Part shown: one piece after another, positions 40,243 through 49,523 of the stretch
Numbering within the stretch: the first letter of the stretch is position 1
Layout: each line of letters begins with the position of its first letter
Assembly (NCBI GenBank): GCA_021772775.1
Contig: JAJFLH010000026.1
Span: 25,510-89,509 of the forward strand
DNA: 64,000 nt
Source of the DNA: Mariprofundus sp.
GTDB lineage: Bacteria > Pseudomonadota > Zetaproteobacteria > Mariprofundales > Mariprofundaceae
Direction: 5' to 3'
Position numbers and translations under genes: made by a program
Notes under the pieces: model-generated
Databases searched by the model: none
Seen by the model: only the letters and a program-made list of their open reading frames with translations
What the model was told of the DNA's origin: nothing

Positions 40243-40863
40243 TTACGACTTTGCACCATTGTATCGACTGTTTTGGGCTTTAAGGGTGTTACCTTTCAAG
40301 TAAGCTGTTTTTCCGGAAGGTAGTTTCAGCTTGAACCAGTCTGATTTTCCGTTGCGGTAGGTTTCCAGTTTTGCATTGTGGCGATACCAGCCAAGCCGTG
40401 CTGTTTTTATATCCGGTTTTGTCCTCAGATTGTTATAACCGGCAAAACGAAAGCGCTGCTTGCTGTTCTTATTTTCCAGCTGGCTTTGAACCGATTCTAT
40501 AATTGCCTTTTCAACCGACTCCTCGCGCAAGGTTCTGCGGACTGTAACGTATACGGTTGTTAATCGGGACGTTGCTTTTGTCAGTTTTATTTCACCCTCG
40601 AGATCGGAATTACCGAAAGCTATAGCGTAGCCATCGTCCTGAATCTCCAGCACATCAACATCAAGGTTCATGCTGCGCAGACTCGATTGAACTGCTGCGA
40701 GTGTTGTACTTATATTATTGGCGAAACCCTTTTCTTCACCTTTGAACTGGCTTGAAGCGGCTTCAAAAAGCGTGCCTTGTACCACTGAAACAGCGGTAAT
40801 GGCTGCGCAACCGGGAAGCCATAGTGAGATAAGTATCAGGGGGATATAAATGAATGATCGCAT
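40243..40863 (-). CDS. Lipoprotein with DUF3568-like and SH3-type domains
   Basis: A 206-aa lipoprotein. The signal sequence ends in lipobox LPGC (Cys19). The middle resembles DUF3568 proteins (TLFEAASSQFKGEEKG onward). The last 65 residues look like a bacterial SH3-type domain (YNNLRTKPD, GWYRHNAKLETYR, WFKLKLPSGKTAYLKG), often used to bind peptidoglycan. It is probably anchored in the outer membrane, facing the periplasm. It is divergent from endA. Function unknown. Confidence 0.8.
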   Translation of the reverse strand: MRSFIYIPLILISLWLPGCAAITAVSVVQGTLFEAASSQFKGEEKGFANNISTTLAAVQSSLRSMNLDVDVLEIQDDGYAIAFGNSDLEGEIKLTKATSRLTTVYVTVRRTLREESVEKAIIESVQSQLENKNSKQRFRFAGYNNLRTKPDIKTARLGWYRHNAKLETYRNGKSDWFKLKLPSGKTAYLKGNTLKAQNSRYNGAKS

Positions 40864-41049
40864 GGCGCAATATTGAATGTTAAGAGAAACAAAACTGTGC
40901 TGTAGGTCACAGGAACTTGTTTAGGGGGGGCTTAGGTCAAATAGCATGTTTCAGATAATGTAGTGCACCCGGATACGTGTTAACAGACTCTGAGTTAGGC
41001 TAATGTTCGCGCCCGGAATGAAATAAACTTAAAACATGGAAGTAAACAT

Positions 41050-41841
41050 ATGAACGACAGGGATGTCATTTTTAGTAAAAAAATATTGGTTTTGTTTGGC
41101 TTGCTTGCATTGTTGCCACTCTCTGCGTTTGCTGCTGGTAATGAGTCAGGAAACAGTTTTAGGCAGGCAAAAAAGAAGATGGTGAAACTCTACGCCGATA
41201 ATCGAACCACTTTTTACGCAGGATGTTCATATGGTAAAAAAGGCCATGTGAAAGCTGGATCATGTGGTTACAAACCGAGAAAGAATAAGAAACGTGGCAA
41301 GAAAATTGAATGGGAGCATGTCGTTCCGGCCTGGGCGTTTGGTCATGCCCGGCAATGTTGGCAAAACAAGGTGTGCACGACCAGTAAGGGAAAGGCATAT
41401 AAAGGGCGCAGATGTTGTGGGAAAACAGACACTATTTTTCGTGCTATGGAATCGGATATGCACAATCTGGTGCCGGCGATTGGAGAGTTGAACGGTGATC
41501 GATCAAATTACAGTTTTGGCATGATCAGTGGTGAGCCGCGTAGTTATGGACGTGTTGATTTTGAGGTGGACTTTAAACAGCGCACTGCCGAGCCTGCTGA
41601 TAATGTACGTGGGGATATTGCACGCACCTATTATTATATGCAGAAGGTCTATGGCTTGAAGATTAGTAAAAAACAGCAGCGACTGTTTGCTAGCTGGGAT
41701 AGACAAGATCCGGTAGATGAGTGGGAAGTGCAACGTAATCAACGGATTATGGCAATTCAGGGCAATAGTAATCCTTTTGTAGATTCACTCTCTGCTCGTG
41801 TGAAAAGGCAGGGCGCTAACAACTCGACTCATTCCCATTAA
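41050..41841 (+). CDS. endA: Endonuclease I family secreted nuclease
   Basis: A 263-aa protein with a signal peptide ending near AFAAGN. The catalytic region contains EWEHVVPAWAFG, with the His of the ββα-metal motif, and SDMHNLVPAIGELNGDRSN, both diagnostic of EndA/NucM nucleases. It cleaves DNA, perhaps RNA, in the periplasm or outside. Multiple Cys residues between these motifs could form disulfides. It is monocistronic; the 242-bp gap after it holds no recognisable gene. Confidence 0.92.
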   Translation: MNDRDVIFSKKILVLFGLLALLPLSAFAAGNESGNSFRQAKKKMVKLYADNRTTFYAGCSYGKKGHVKAGSCGYKPRKNKKRGKKIEWEHVVPAWAFGHARQCWQNKVCTTSKGKAYKGRRCCGKTDTIFRAMESDMHNLVPAIGELNGDRSNYSFGMISGEPRSYGRVDFEVDFKQRTAEPADNVRGDIARTYYYMQKVYGLKISKKQQRLFASWDRQDPVDEWEVQRNQRIMAIQGNSNPFVDSLSARVKRQGANNSTHSH

Positions 41842-42083
41842 CAGGCAAAACAGGAGTTGGCTGCAGTGATGTCTGTTGTATCTCTTCTACAGAGTCTGTG
41901 GCTGTTTTTAAGCGAAATACAGTATATTTTTTGAAAGCTTGAATAGGGCTGATTCGCGAGTTTTTATAAGCTGATTAGGTTTCGCAAACTTTTTTCCGCC
42001 TAGTGCAGCAATTTATTGGTTGAATTCATCGATAAATGGATAGATTGTCTCCACGGTGCGACAACTAGAAGAGGAGGATTTCG

Positions 42084-42872
42084 TTGGAAGTTATTGTAGT
42101 GACTATAGTCCTGCTTGTTATCGTAGGGGTAATAGCCTTAATACAGAGTCAGAAAAAACCTGAACTTTCAACCTTTCATGAAGGGGGGGGGACGGTTCTT
42201 CATACTGCCGGGCAAGAACATTCGCACAGCGCTATATCGTATGTGAAAAAGAGTAAGATGCTCTCCTCCAGTGAACGCGTGTTTTATCACGTGCTTCATT
42301 CAGCAGTAGCTCATCACTATGTTATTTTTACACGAGTCAAATTATCGGATGTGTTGGATATAGAAAAAGAGACTTCGAAATCAGACCGTCAGCGTTCTAA
42401 AAAATATTTAAAAACAGCATATATTGATTTCGTTTTATGTGAACCGGGTGATTTGAGCGTAAGATGTGCAATTGTGTTGGATAAGAAAACTCATCAGAAA
42501 GCCAAGCAGCTTGAGCGGCAGAAAGCTCTAGACCATGCATGTAAATCAGCCGACCTTAAGCTGGTTCGTGTCAAAGTCAGAGACTCCTATTCGGAGAGTG
42601 AAATCATCGCCCTTCTGGAACCATTGATTGCAGTAAAAGAAGCGGAGCTAAAACAGGATGCTCAGGCACGATTGAAAGAAAGTTGCCCAAAATGCAATGC
42701 TGAGATGTTGCGAAAGAAAATTACCAAAGGTGACCATTCCGGTGAACTGTTTTGGTGTTGTTCGAAGTTCCCGACGTGTAAAATGTTGATTGCAATTCCC
42801 AAACCAGAAGAAGTGAAAGAAAAATCTGTGAACTCAAAGGGAAAAGTGCAACCATCATTGGTGAAACAGTGA
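42084..42872 (+). CDS. DUF2726 protein with C-terminal zinc finger
   Basis: A 262-aa protein starting at TTG 42084 behind GAGGAGG. One TM helix (about 2-20) is followed by a DUF2726 domain (LSSSERVFYHVLHSAV, YIDFVLC, VLDKKTHQ), a predicted nuclease-like fold. Near residue 200 is a topoisomerase-type C4 zinc finger (CPKCNAEMLRKK then CCSKFPTCK). The combination suggests nucleic-acid binding at the membrane. Exact function unknown. Confidence 0.8.
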   Translation: MEVIVVTIVLLVIVGVIALIQSQKKPELSTFHEGGGTVLHTAGQEHSHSAISYVKKSKMLSSSERVFYHVLHSAVAHHYVIFTRVKLSDVLDIEKETSKSDRQRSKKYLKTAYIDFVLCEPGDLSVRCAIVLDKKTHQKAKQLERQKALDHACKSADLKLVRVKVRDSYSESEIIALLEPLIAVKEAELKQDAQARLKESCPKCNAEMLRKKITKGDHSGELFWCCSKFPTCKMLIAIPKPEEVKEKSVNSKGKVQPSLVKQ

Positions 42873-42935
42873 ACGACATGCAAGTTGTGATTGGAGTTTT
42901 CTGTCATGTTTATTTCTCAGAGTGGGGGAGCTCTT

Positions 42936-43580
42936 ATGCCAGGGGCTAATGATGCGGCTCAATTGCAAAAGATAGAGCGTTTAACGCTTGATCATTATGA
43001 ACAAGCGGCCGAATCATTCCGCTCGGCGACGTTCGATCATGATGTGAGTCAAAATATTGAAGCCTTTTTATCAGCTCTGCCTCAAGGTCAACAACTGGAT
43101 ATTCTGGATTTTGGTTGTGGCCCTGGCCGTGATCTCTCTACATTTAAGCGTTTGGGGCACCGGGCCATAGGTCTCGATGGCAGTAAAACTTTTTGTCAGA
43201 TGGCCCTAGAGCACAGTTCTTGCCCGACATTGCATCAGCAGTTTCTCAACTTAAATTTAGCCGCAGAGAGTTTTGACGGGATTTATGCCAACGCCTCGTT
43301 GTTCCACATACCGAGTGCTGAGTTGTGTGGTGTATTAAAGCTATTACACCGGGCTTTGCGACCAGACGGTATCCTTTTTTCATCCAATCCGAGAGGTAGC
43401 TCCGAGGGGTGGAATGGGTCACGCTATTGCCATTATATGGAGTTGAATAACAGCCAGCATTTTTTAGAGCAGTCGGGTTTTAAAATCAAACAACATTATT
43501 ATCGTCCAGCAGGTCAGCCACGTGAGCAGCAGCCGTGGTTGGCCATCGTTAGTCAGCGTTTGTCATTGCAGAAGGACTGA
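42936..43580 (+). CDS. Class I SAM-dependent methyltransferase
   Basis: A 214-aa protein from ATG 42936, preceded by GGGGGAG; ATG 42906 is an alternative. Motif I is LDFGCGPGRDL, followed by AIGLDGS at strand β2 and the region FDGIYANASLFHIP. It resembles small TehB/UbiE-like methyltransferases; the substrate is unknown. It follows the DUF2726 gene on the same strand and is unrelated to the methyltransferase at 36615. Confidence 0.85.
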   Translation: MPGANDAAQLQKIERLTLDHYEQAAESFRSATFDHDVSQNIEAFLSALPQGQQLDILDFGCGPGRDLSTFKRLGHRAIGLDGSKTFCQMALEHSSCPTLHQQFLNLNLAAESFDGIYANASLFHIPSAELCGVLKLLHRALRPDGILFSSNPRGSSEGWNGSRYCHYMELNNSQHFLEQSGFKIKQHYYRPAGQPREQQPWLAIVSQRLSLQKD

Positions 43581-43619
43581 GCGTAAGTACGGCGATATGT
43601 CTATATTGGAGGTGCGCAG

Positions 43620-44360
43620 GTGAATGTGCCACGTTTTGTCATGGCCGGTGGTATGGTCGGTTTTGGTTTCATGGCGATTGCCGCAGTGATGGGCGGTTCG
43701 TTTGGACTCTCTTATCTATTGGGAACAGTTACTTTCGCCGCTCTGGGTGTGATCGTGTTTGTCTATGTCTGGGAGCGATATGCGATGCTGTATGATCTGC
43801 CGGGCCGTGATAAGTGCGAAGCAGTGGTAGACAGTAAAGAAGCAGAAGCGCGAGCATCAAGTCTGCTTGGCTCGAGCATGTCTCTTCAGCTACTCGGGTT
43901 TAGATATGCAGAAGGTAAGTGTTTGTGGCTAGGTCAGTCAAAAAGGCTTTGGTTTGCCTGCGTTGTAGGAACGATATTGTTTATCTTTATGGGGGCTGCG
44001 AAAGCTCTTCTGGATGGTAAGTTCGCTATGGAGTCATATATTCTGCTGGGCTGTGGAGTGATATTCGTTGCGATTGCGTTTTATGTTTCCTCCAATCGAC
44101 ATACAGTGCATTGCCTGGATTTTAAGGCGGGGCTTTTCATAGGCGCTGACGGTAGTCGCTTACGCTTAAGGGATGCTTGGATTGAGATCAGGTGCGTGAT
44201 AACAGAGCCGGGGGCTAAGGCGCACTATGAGTTGTTGCTCAAATGGCCAGATAAATTGATCGAGTTAGTATTGTTGTTATTAGAGCATGAGAGCGAAGCC
44301 AAAAAAATCAGCAAACATGTGGTAAAGCTGACCAATGCAAAGTTTGATGCAAGGAGATAG
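43620..44360 (+). CDS. Membrane protein of unknown function
   Basis: A 246-aa protein starting at GTG 43620 after GGAGGTG. Four TM helices are visible (about 5-25, 30-50, 117-137, 143-162), with a cytoplasmic or periplasmic loop between pairs and a C-terminal soluble domain of about 80 residues. I do not recognise the family. It is convergent with the amidohydrolase gene; a small hairpin (44359-44373) without a T-run lies between them. Confidence 0.7.
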   Translation: MNVPRFVMAGGMVGFGFMAIAAVMGGSFGLSYLLGTVTFAALGVIVFVYVWERYAMLYDLPGRDKCEAVVDSKEAEARASSLLGSSMSLQLLGFRYAEGKCLWLGQSKRLWFACVVGTILFIFMGAAKALLDGKFAMESYILLGCGVIFVAIAFYVSSNRHTVHCLDFKAGLFIGADGSRLRLRDAWIEIRCVITEPGAKAHYELLLKWPDKLIELVLLLLEHESEAKKISKHVVKLTNAKFDARR

Positions 44361-44380
44361 GGAAGAGCTCCCTGACCAAA

Positions 44381-45715
44381 TTACAAATCGTTTAAATCCT
44401 GTTGCATCAAGTTGGCCAATAGCGATGCTCCTTTGGCAATCTGTTCGTATGAGCTGAACTCTTCAGGCGAATGGCTTTTACCTTTCAGGCAGGGGATAAA
44501 AATCATAGCTACAGGAATGTTCGATTGATCACTGCGTTTTTGTTGGGCTATCAGAGCGGCATCGTGCCAGGCGCCACTGGCGAGAGTGCGGTGTTTATAG
44601 TGTAAGGTTTCGCAGATGCTACGCATGCGCTGTTGTAGTGGCTGGTTTAGAGCTTTAACTCCAGAGCTGTTACTAACACTTTCAACTTCAACAGTTACCC
44701 CAAACGATGCAGCGATGTTTTGAACGGTTTGCATGGCTTCTTTTTTGTAGCTGTTTCGCAATATATCATCACAACTACGCAGTTCATAAGAGAAATAGGC
44801 GTATCCACTGACCTTGGATATGGCGTTGTTATAGAGCTCATCATCATGCTCATTCTTTTCTTTATTACTGTTGATGTGGCCGATGGTTTGTACCAGATCA
44901 ATGCTTGGGTTCTCTTTCTGATAGCTGCTGAATAGGTCATCAAGCGCCACCAGAATGTGAGCCAAAGCCAGATTGGTATCACGTCGATATGTTTTGCCCA
45001 TAGGGGTAGCACCGGAGTGATCAAACTCTCCTTGCAGGCTGATCCAGGAGCGCGATGAAGCGCGAATACCCGAGACAATGCCGATATCCAGTGTCTCTTT
45101 TTCCAGTACGATACCCTGTTCGATATGCAGCTCAATATGGGCTGCGATATGATCTAGTTCGCATTGGCTGATTGTGCTCTGCCTCTGTTCAATAAACTTT
45201 GGATCAGCACCTTGCTCGCGTATGGCTTCAGCCAGTGAGCGGCCTGCATGACGATTGTTTAATGAGTCGGCTGGCAGTAGCCCAAGTGCTGCAGATGCAC
45301 CGATGGAGGTGATGCCAAAGCTGGCTGACTCTTCACCGCGCCATATACGTAGTCTGAGTCCGTATGCACGCGGTAGCTGATTCAATGCTGCGATGGCGAC
45401 GAATCCGGCAACGATGCCTGCAAGGCCATCAAAATTACCACCTGCAGGTACGGTGTCGACGTGAGAACCACACTCGACCCAATGCTCATGTTTATCCTTT
45501 GTCTCAATGCAGAGGTTTCCTACAGCATCCCAGTCTGTATGTAGGCCGATCAGCTCGGCTTGCGTGGCGAAGTAGGCGAGCACAGCAGTTTCTTCATCCG
45601 AGTAAGCTGCTCGAGTAAAGCCCTTATCAGGCTGATCTCCCAAACAACCGATACGATTAAGTATGTTGTAATGAGCTTGGATATCTTGTGGGCTAATGAT
45701 GCTGGATGTAATCAT
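44381..45715 (-). CDS. M20-family amidase/hydantoinase-carbamoylase
   Basis: A 444-aa metal-dependent hydrolase of the N-carbamoyl-L-amino acid hydrolase / allantoate amidohydrolase group. Metal ligands fall in ECGSHVDTVPAGGNFDG, WRGEESASFG and ELHIEQG; the dimerisation domain contains GEFDHSGATPM. It cleaves N-carbamoyl or related amides to release amino acids and ammonia. The start overlaps the 3' end of the gene at 45693 by 23 bases, suggesting cotranscription. No pyrimidine or purine catabolic genes are nearby, so the substrate is open. Confidence 0.9.
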   Translation of the reverse strand: MITSSIISPQDIQAHYNILNRIGCLGDQPDKGFTRAAYSDEETAVLAYFATQAELIGLHTDWDAVGNLCIETKDKHEHWVECGSHVDTVPAGGNFDGLAGIVAGFVAIAALNQLPRAYGLRLRIWRGEESASFGITSIGASAALGLLPADSLNNRHAGRSLAEAIREQGADPKFIEQRQSTISQCELDHIAAHIELHIEQGIVLEKETLDIGIVSGIRASSRSWISLQGEFDHSGATPMGKTYRRDTNLALAHILVALDDLFSSYQKENPSIDLVQTIGHINSNKEKNEHDDELYNNAISKVSGYAYFSYELRSCDDILRNSYKKEAMQTVQNIAASFGVTVEVESVSNSSGVKALNQPLQQRMRSICETLHYKHRTLASGAWHDAALIAQQKRSDQSNIPVAMIFIPCLKGKSHSPEEFSSYEQIAKGASLLANLMQQDLNDL

Positions 45716-46430
45716 ATTCTCTCAGTTTTCGGATAAATTCCTGTTGTTTCAGTAGCAGCATTGTACACCATATCAGCGCAACAATCATGATGGATGTGCC
45801 GCTAATGCGTGCCGTCAGGGCAATCGTGTGATCATAACTTAGCATACCAATTTCATTTAGTAAGAACTCCCAGTCATGCACACCGTAAGGCGAGCTGTGG
45901 CCAAAGTTTCCACCTATTAAAGGCAATGTGAGAGATCGGGCATCATCAATATAGGGGGCGATATCATGAAAATTCTGACCCAACCACCACAAACAAACAG
46001 CTGCACCAAAGCCATCATGGGTTTGGAAACGTAAAACAACAAGACAGATAAGTGGCATGAATAGCTGGGCAAGGGTACCACCAAGAGAAGAGAGGTAATC
46101 TCCAAATGGGCGCAAGAAAATATGTCCGGCCTCGTGAAAGGGTAGGTTGATCATATGAAAGAAGGTGAGGGTGATTGGTAATTGTTGCATGGAGCTGAAA
46201 ATGAACTGGGAGCTGAAATAACATAATAGTAAGAGAGTGAATAAACGGCCGTAAAGAAAGAGGGAGTTTTCAACGCCAGGGATAGGGAAAGCGTCTGCAT
46301 CTTCTCTTACTTGCCGGAGCTTATCGGCACGGTGTTGCTGGGCCAGAATGAATTTTGCTATAATGATACCGCAGGATTCGCAATTGAGATTCTCATTGTG
46401 CTGCTCATTACCGCATTTGGGGCATCTCAT
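45693..46430 (-). CDS. Zinc-ribbon membrane protein with HEAGH motif, M50-like
   Basis: A 245-aa protein. The N-terminus is a C4 zinc ribbon (CPKCGNEQ, then CESCGI). Several TM helices follow, and the second carries FHEAGHIF, the zinc-binding signature of membrane metalloproteases such as the site-2 protease family. A later NFHDIAPYIDDA could supply the third ligand. It does not otherwise look like RseP. A regulatory protease is possible, but no substrate such as an anti-sigma factor is nearby. Confidence 0.65.
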   Translation of the reverse strand: MRCPKCGNEQHNENLNCESCGIIIAKFILAQQHRADKLRQVREDADAFPIPGVENSLFLYGRLFTLLLLCYFSSQFIFSSMQQLPITLTFFHMINLPFHEAGHIFLRPFGDYLSSLGGTLAQLFMPLICLVVLRFQTHDGFGAAVCLWWLGQNFHDIAPYIDDARSLTLPLIGGNFGHSSPYGVHDWEFLLNEIGMLSYDHTIALTARISGTSIMIVALIWCTMLLLKQQEFIRKLREYDYIQHH

Positions 46431-46463
46431 GCTTGCCTTATCGCTATGAGTTTATTGATCCAC

Positions 46464-47066
46464 TTAGTCGGGATGGTGAGCCCGGATAAAAGCAAAAAAC
46501 TCTTGTGCACCATCGGATTCGATGGGTGTGATGACCATCATTACCGGAAGCTCAATACCATCGCGGTGCAATGCCTTTGTTAAGGCTGGTTTGTAGAGCC
46601 ATGATGGGGCAATGCTATTTTTCAAATATTGTTGCATGCCTTTACGGTGATTATCGCGCATGTTTTTCGGAATAATGGTGTCGATGGGTTTACCTATAAT
46701 GCGATTTGCAGGCCAGCCAAATAATTGCTCTGCGCTACGGTTCCAGCCAGTAATGATGCCCATCTCATTCATGCAGATATAGGCATCATAAGTGCAATCA
46801 ATAATCTGTTGCAGTCGTTCGCCACGCTTCTTGATTTGTGATTGCAGTTGTTGTTGGGACCGCACAGCCTGATGTGCATAAAAGCCAAAGCCGATAAAGG
46901 CCGCAGAAATTAGTAAACGCATCCAGATCTCATTTGGATCAGGGTCAAGTAGATTTTCTAGGAAGCTACCATTAGAAAACACATAAGCGTGCAATAGAGC
47001 CTCGGCAGGCCAGTATAAAAGGCCAACAGCTATCCCCAAACGCGCCAAACCAATCTGTTGTAGCAT
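46464..47066 (-). CDS. Membrane-anchored PAS-domain protein without output
   Basis: A 200-aa protein. Two TM helices (about 8-27 and 50-65) precede a coiled coil and one PAS domain from about residue 85 (TYDAYICMNEMGIITGWNRS, LFGWPANRIIGKPID, HRDGIELPVMM). No kinase, GGDEF or methyl-accepting domain follows, so it must act through a partner. It lies on the same strand downstream of the three PilT-type ATPases, so a role in twitching control is conceivable but not supported beyond position. Confidence 0.8.
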   Translation of the reverse strand: MLQQIGLARLGIAVGLLYWPAEALLHAYVFSNGSFLENLLDPDPNEIWMRLLISAAFIGFGFYAHQAVRSQQQLQSQIKKRGERLQQIIDCTYDAYICMNEMGIITGWNRSAEQLFGWPANRIIGKPIDTIIPKNMRDNHRKGMQQYLKNSIAPSWLYKPALTKALHRDGIELPVMMVITPIESDGAQEFFAFIRAHHPD

Positions 47067-47199
47067 TGCTCCCCCTGAGTCTGTCCGACAATGCTAATAT
47101 GACCTGCAGATGATGTTGATGCAATGCATATGTGAAATGTTTATGCCATTTTCCGAGCAACAGTGAGCATGGATAGCCCTGCTACCTCATCACCGAACT

Positions 47200-48294
47200 T
47201 TAAATACGGCCCATACGCATGGCGAAATCTTCCTGGAAAACGGCATTGGGCAGTGCTGCTTCATAGGAGATGAAATTGGCTTCAACCAGTTGCTGTAAAT
47301 GTTGATCGAAGCTTTGTGAACCGTAGAGATTGTGCCCTTCCTCCATGGCACGGGGGATTTCACACCATTGCGATGGGTCAAGAATAAAATGCCGGATCAC
47401 TGAGTTTTTGATCATGATCTCTTGTGCTACGATGCGTTTCTTTGTTGATGTCATTGGAATGAGTTTTTGCACAACAATGGCGCGCAGGTTTTCAGAGAGT
47501 CGTTCACGGAGTCCTGTTTGTTCATCAAGACCAAATGAGGCCATGATGCGTTGCATGGTGCCGACAGCGGTGGTGGCGTGTACGGTAGCTAAAACCAGAT
47601 GCCCTGTCTCAGAGGCTTCAAGAGCCAGTTGAATCTCTTCACGGCCGCGTACTTCACCGGCAACAATGATATCAGGTGTTTCGCGTAGAGCATCGATCAA
47701 ACCCTTTTTATAGCTGACAACATCGGTGCCTATTTCACGTTGACTCACTGTGCCTTTGTGCTCTGTGCTATAACGAAATTCGATGGGGTCTTCCAAGGTG
47801 ACAGCATGCACTGGGCGTTGATGAATCATATGATTTAACATCGCAGCTTGAGAGGTGCTTTTCCCGGAGCCCGCGGCACCGGCCATGAGGATGATGCCAT
47901 TGCGGTACTGAGTGAGTTTTTCGAAAATAGCCGGCAGACGCAATTGCTGAAAATCAGGAATCTCTTGAGGAATAAGCCGGGCGACTATGCCAAAGTTATT
48001 ATTGGTGCGCAGTACATGGATACGGAAATGACAGGCATTTTTCAGACTGTAGTGAAAATCGAGATTATTGATCTTTTCAATATCGGTTTGGGGCGCATGA
48101 TAGCGGATCAAATGCTGCACCATGCCGATGGTTTTAGTGCGATCCGGGACATCTACTTTATCCTGAGGAATAGTGACAATATCACCAGCGATACGCATGC
48201 GAATGCGATCACCGGTGCGAATAATTAAATCAGATGCGGCGTTGTTATTGGCCACCTGTAGCAGATCATCGATGAGGTGTCGGCTTTGCGGCAT
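47200..48294 (-). CDS. Third PilT/PilU-family ATPase
   Basis: A 364-aa hexameric secretion-type ATPase. Walker A is GAAGSGKST; the Asp box is TLEDPIEF; Walker B is in IIVAGEVRG, where most PilT and PilU proteins have GEIRD or GELRD; the His box is GHLVLATVHAT. The N-terminal domain is more divergent than in the two genes upstream. It is probably a retraction ATPase or a modulator of pilus retraction. It lies 14 bp after pilU on the same strand, so the three form one operon. Confidence 0.88.
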   Translation of the reverse strand: MPQSRHLIDDLLQVANNNAASDLIIRTGDRIRMRIAGDIVTIPQDKVDVPDRTKTIGMVQHLIRYHAPQTDIEKINNLDFHYSLKNACHFRIHVLRTNNNFGIVARLIPQEIPDFQQLRLPAIFEKLTQYRNGIILMAGAAGSGKSTSQAAMLNHMIHQRPVHAVTLEDPIEFRYSTEHKGTVSQREIGTDVVSYKKGLIDALRETPDIIVAGEVRGREEIQLALEASETGHLVLATVHATTAVGTMQRIMASFGLDEQTGLRERLSENLRAIVVQKLIPMTSTKKRIVAQEIMIKNSVIRHFILDPSQWCEIPRAMEEGHNLYGSQSFDQHLQQLVEANFISYEAALPNAVFQEDFAMRMGRI

Positions 48295-48308
48295 GGCTTA
48301 GATACTCA

Positions 48309-49466
48309 TCATATTTTGAGATCCGCAGCACTGATGCCGCCGGAGAATTGGCTCATGTCATTGATATCGCCACCGGAGTCTTTGAGGTTCACCATTTTGA
48401 TCTGTAGTCGGAGGTTATTGACTGAATCGGCATGGCGCAGTGCTTCATCTTCGGTGATCAGACCTTGCATCCATAGCTCTTGCAGTGACTGGTCAAATGT
48501 TTGCATACCGTAAGTTTTACCCGTGGCCATGGACTCTTTGATTTCAGTGATGGCCCACTTACCAATCAGATCAGCGATGCGTGGTGTATTGATGAGGATT
48601 TCAATGGCCGGCAGCCGTTCTTCATCGGGGGTTTTCACCAGCCGTTGTGATAATAGCGCTTTGAGATTCATGGCTAGATTCAGACAAACTTGAGGATGCA
48701 TCTCTTCAGGGAAGAAGTTGATGATACGTTCGAGTGCCTGATTGGCGTTGTTGGCATGCAGTGTTGCCAGACATAGGTGGCCAGTCTCAGCAAATTCGAG
48801 TGCATGTTCCATGGTTTCACGGTCACGGATTTCACCAATGAGAATGACATCGGGAGCTTGTCTAAGGGTGTTTTTTAATGCCGCCTGATATTCCAATGTG
48901 TCGGTGCCAACTTCGCGCTGGGTGATGACGCACTTCTTGTGTTGGTGAATGAACTCGATGGGATCTTCAATCGAAATAATATGACCGGCCTGATGTCTGT
49001 TGCGCCAATCGATCATGGCCGCGAGTGAGGTTGATTTGCCGCAGCCTGTGGCTCCGACCATGAGAACCAGACCTCTGGATTCCATCGAAATATCTTGAAA
49101 TATTTCAGGCAGACCAAGTCCTTCGAGCGTAGGGATTTCAAGATTTACTTTACGGATGACCATACCGATATGACCACGCTGACGGAAGATATTGACGCGA
49201 AAACGACCAACATCGTCAAAAGAGAGGGCGAGATTCATCTCAAAATCAGTTGCAAATGCAGCTTTTTGCCGTTCATTCATGGTGGAATTAGCTAAACGTT
49301 CACATTGTGATGCAGTTAACGGAGGCTGTTTTAAGCTGCGCACAAGGCCATGAATACGATAGGAGGGGGCCATACCAACAGTAATATAGAGATCCGATGC
49401 ATCCTGTTTCTCCATGACAAGCAGCAGCTGTTTGATGGATTGGTTCTGCGATTCAATGCTATTCAT
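48309..49466 (-). CDS. pilU: Type IV pilus retraction ATPase PilU
   Basis: A 385-aa protein. Walker A is GATGCGKST (Cys for the usual Ser), the Asp box is SIEDPIEFIH, Walker B is VILIGEIRDRETME and the His box is GHLCLATLHANN. NFFPEEMHPQ and GMQTFDQSL are typical of PilU rather than PilT. PilU assists PilT in depolymerising pili under load. The long tail (about residues 350-385) is poorly conserved, as is usual for PilU. Confidence 0.92.
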   Translation of the reverse strand: MNSIESQNQSIKQLLLVMEKQDASDLYITVGMAPSYRIHGLVRSLKQPPLTASQCERLANSTMNERQKAAFATDFEMNLALSFDDVGRFRVNIFRQRGHIGMVIRKVNLEIPTLEGLGLPEIFQDISMESRGLVLMVGATGCGKSTSLAAMIDWRNRHQAGHIISIEDPIEFIHQHKKCVITQREVGTDTLEYQAALKNTLRQAPDVILIGEIRDRETMEHALEFAETGHLCLATLHANNANQALERIINFFPEEMHPQVCLNLAMNLKALLSQRLVKTPDEERLPAIEILINTPRIADLIGKWAITEIKESMATGKTYGMQTFDQSLQELWMQGLITEDEALRHADSVNNLRLQIKMVNLKDSGGDINDMSQFSGGISAADLKI

Positions 49467-49523
49467 GCCATGATCTCCAATGCGTGTTTGATGAAATATT
49501 TTTTAGTCTGTTAAGAGTAGTAG

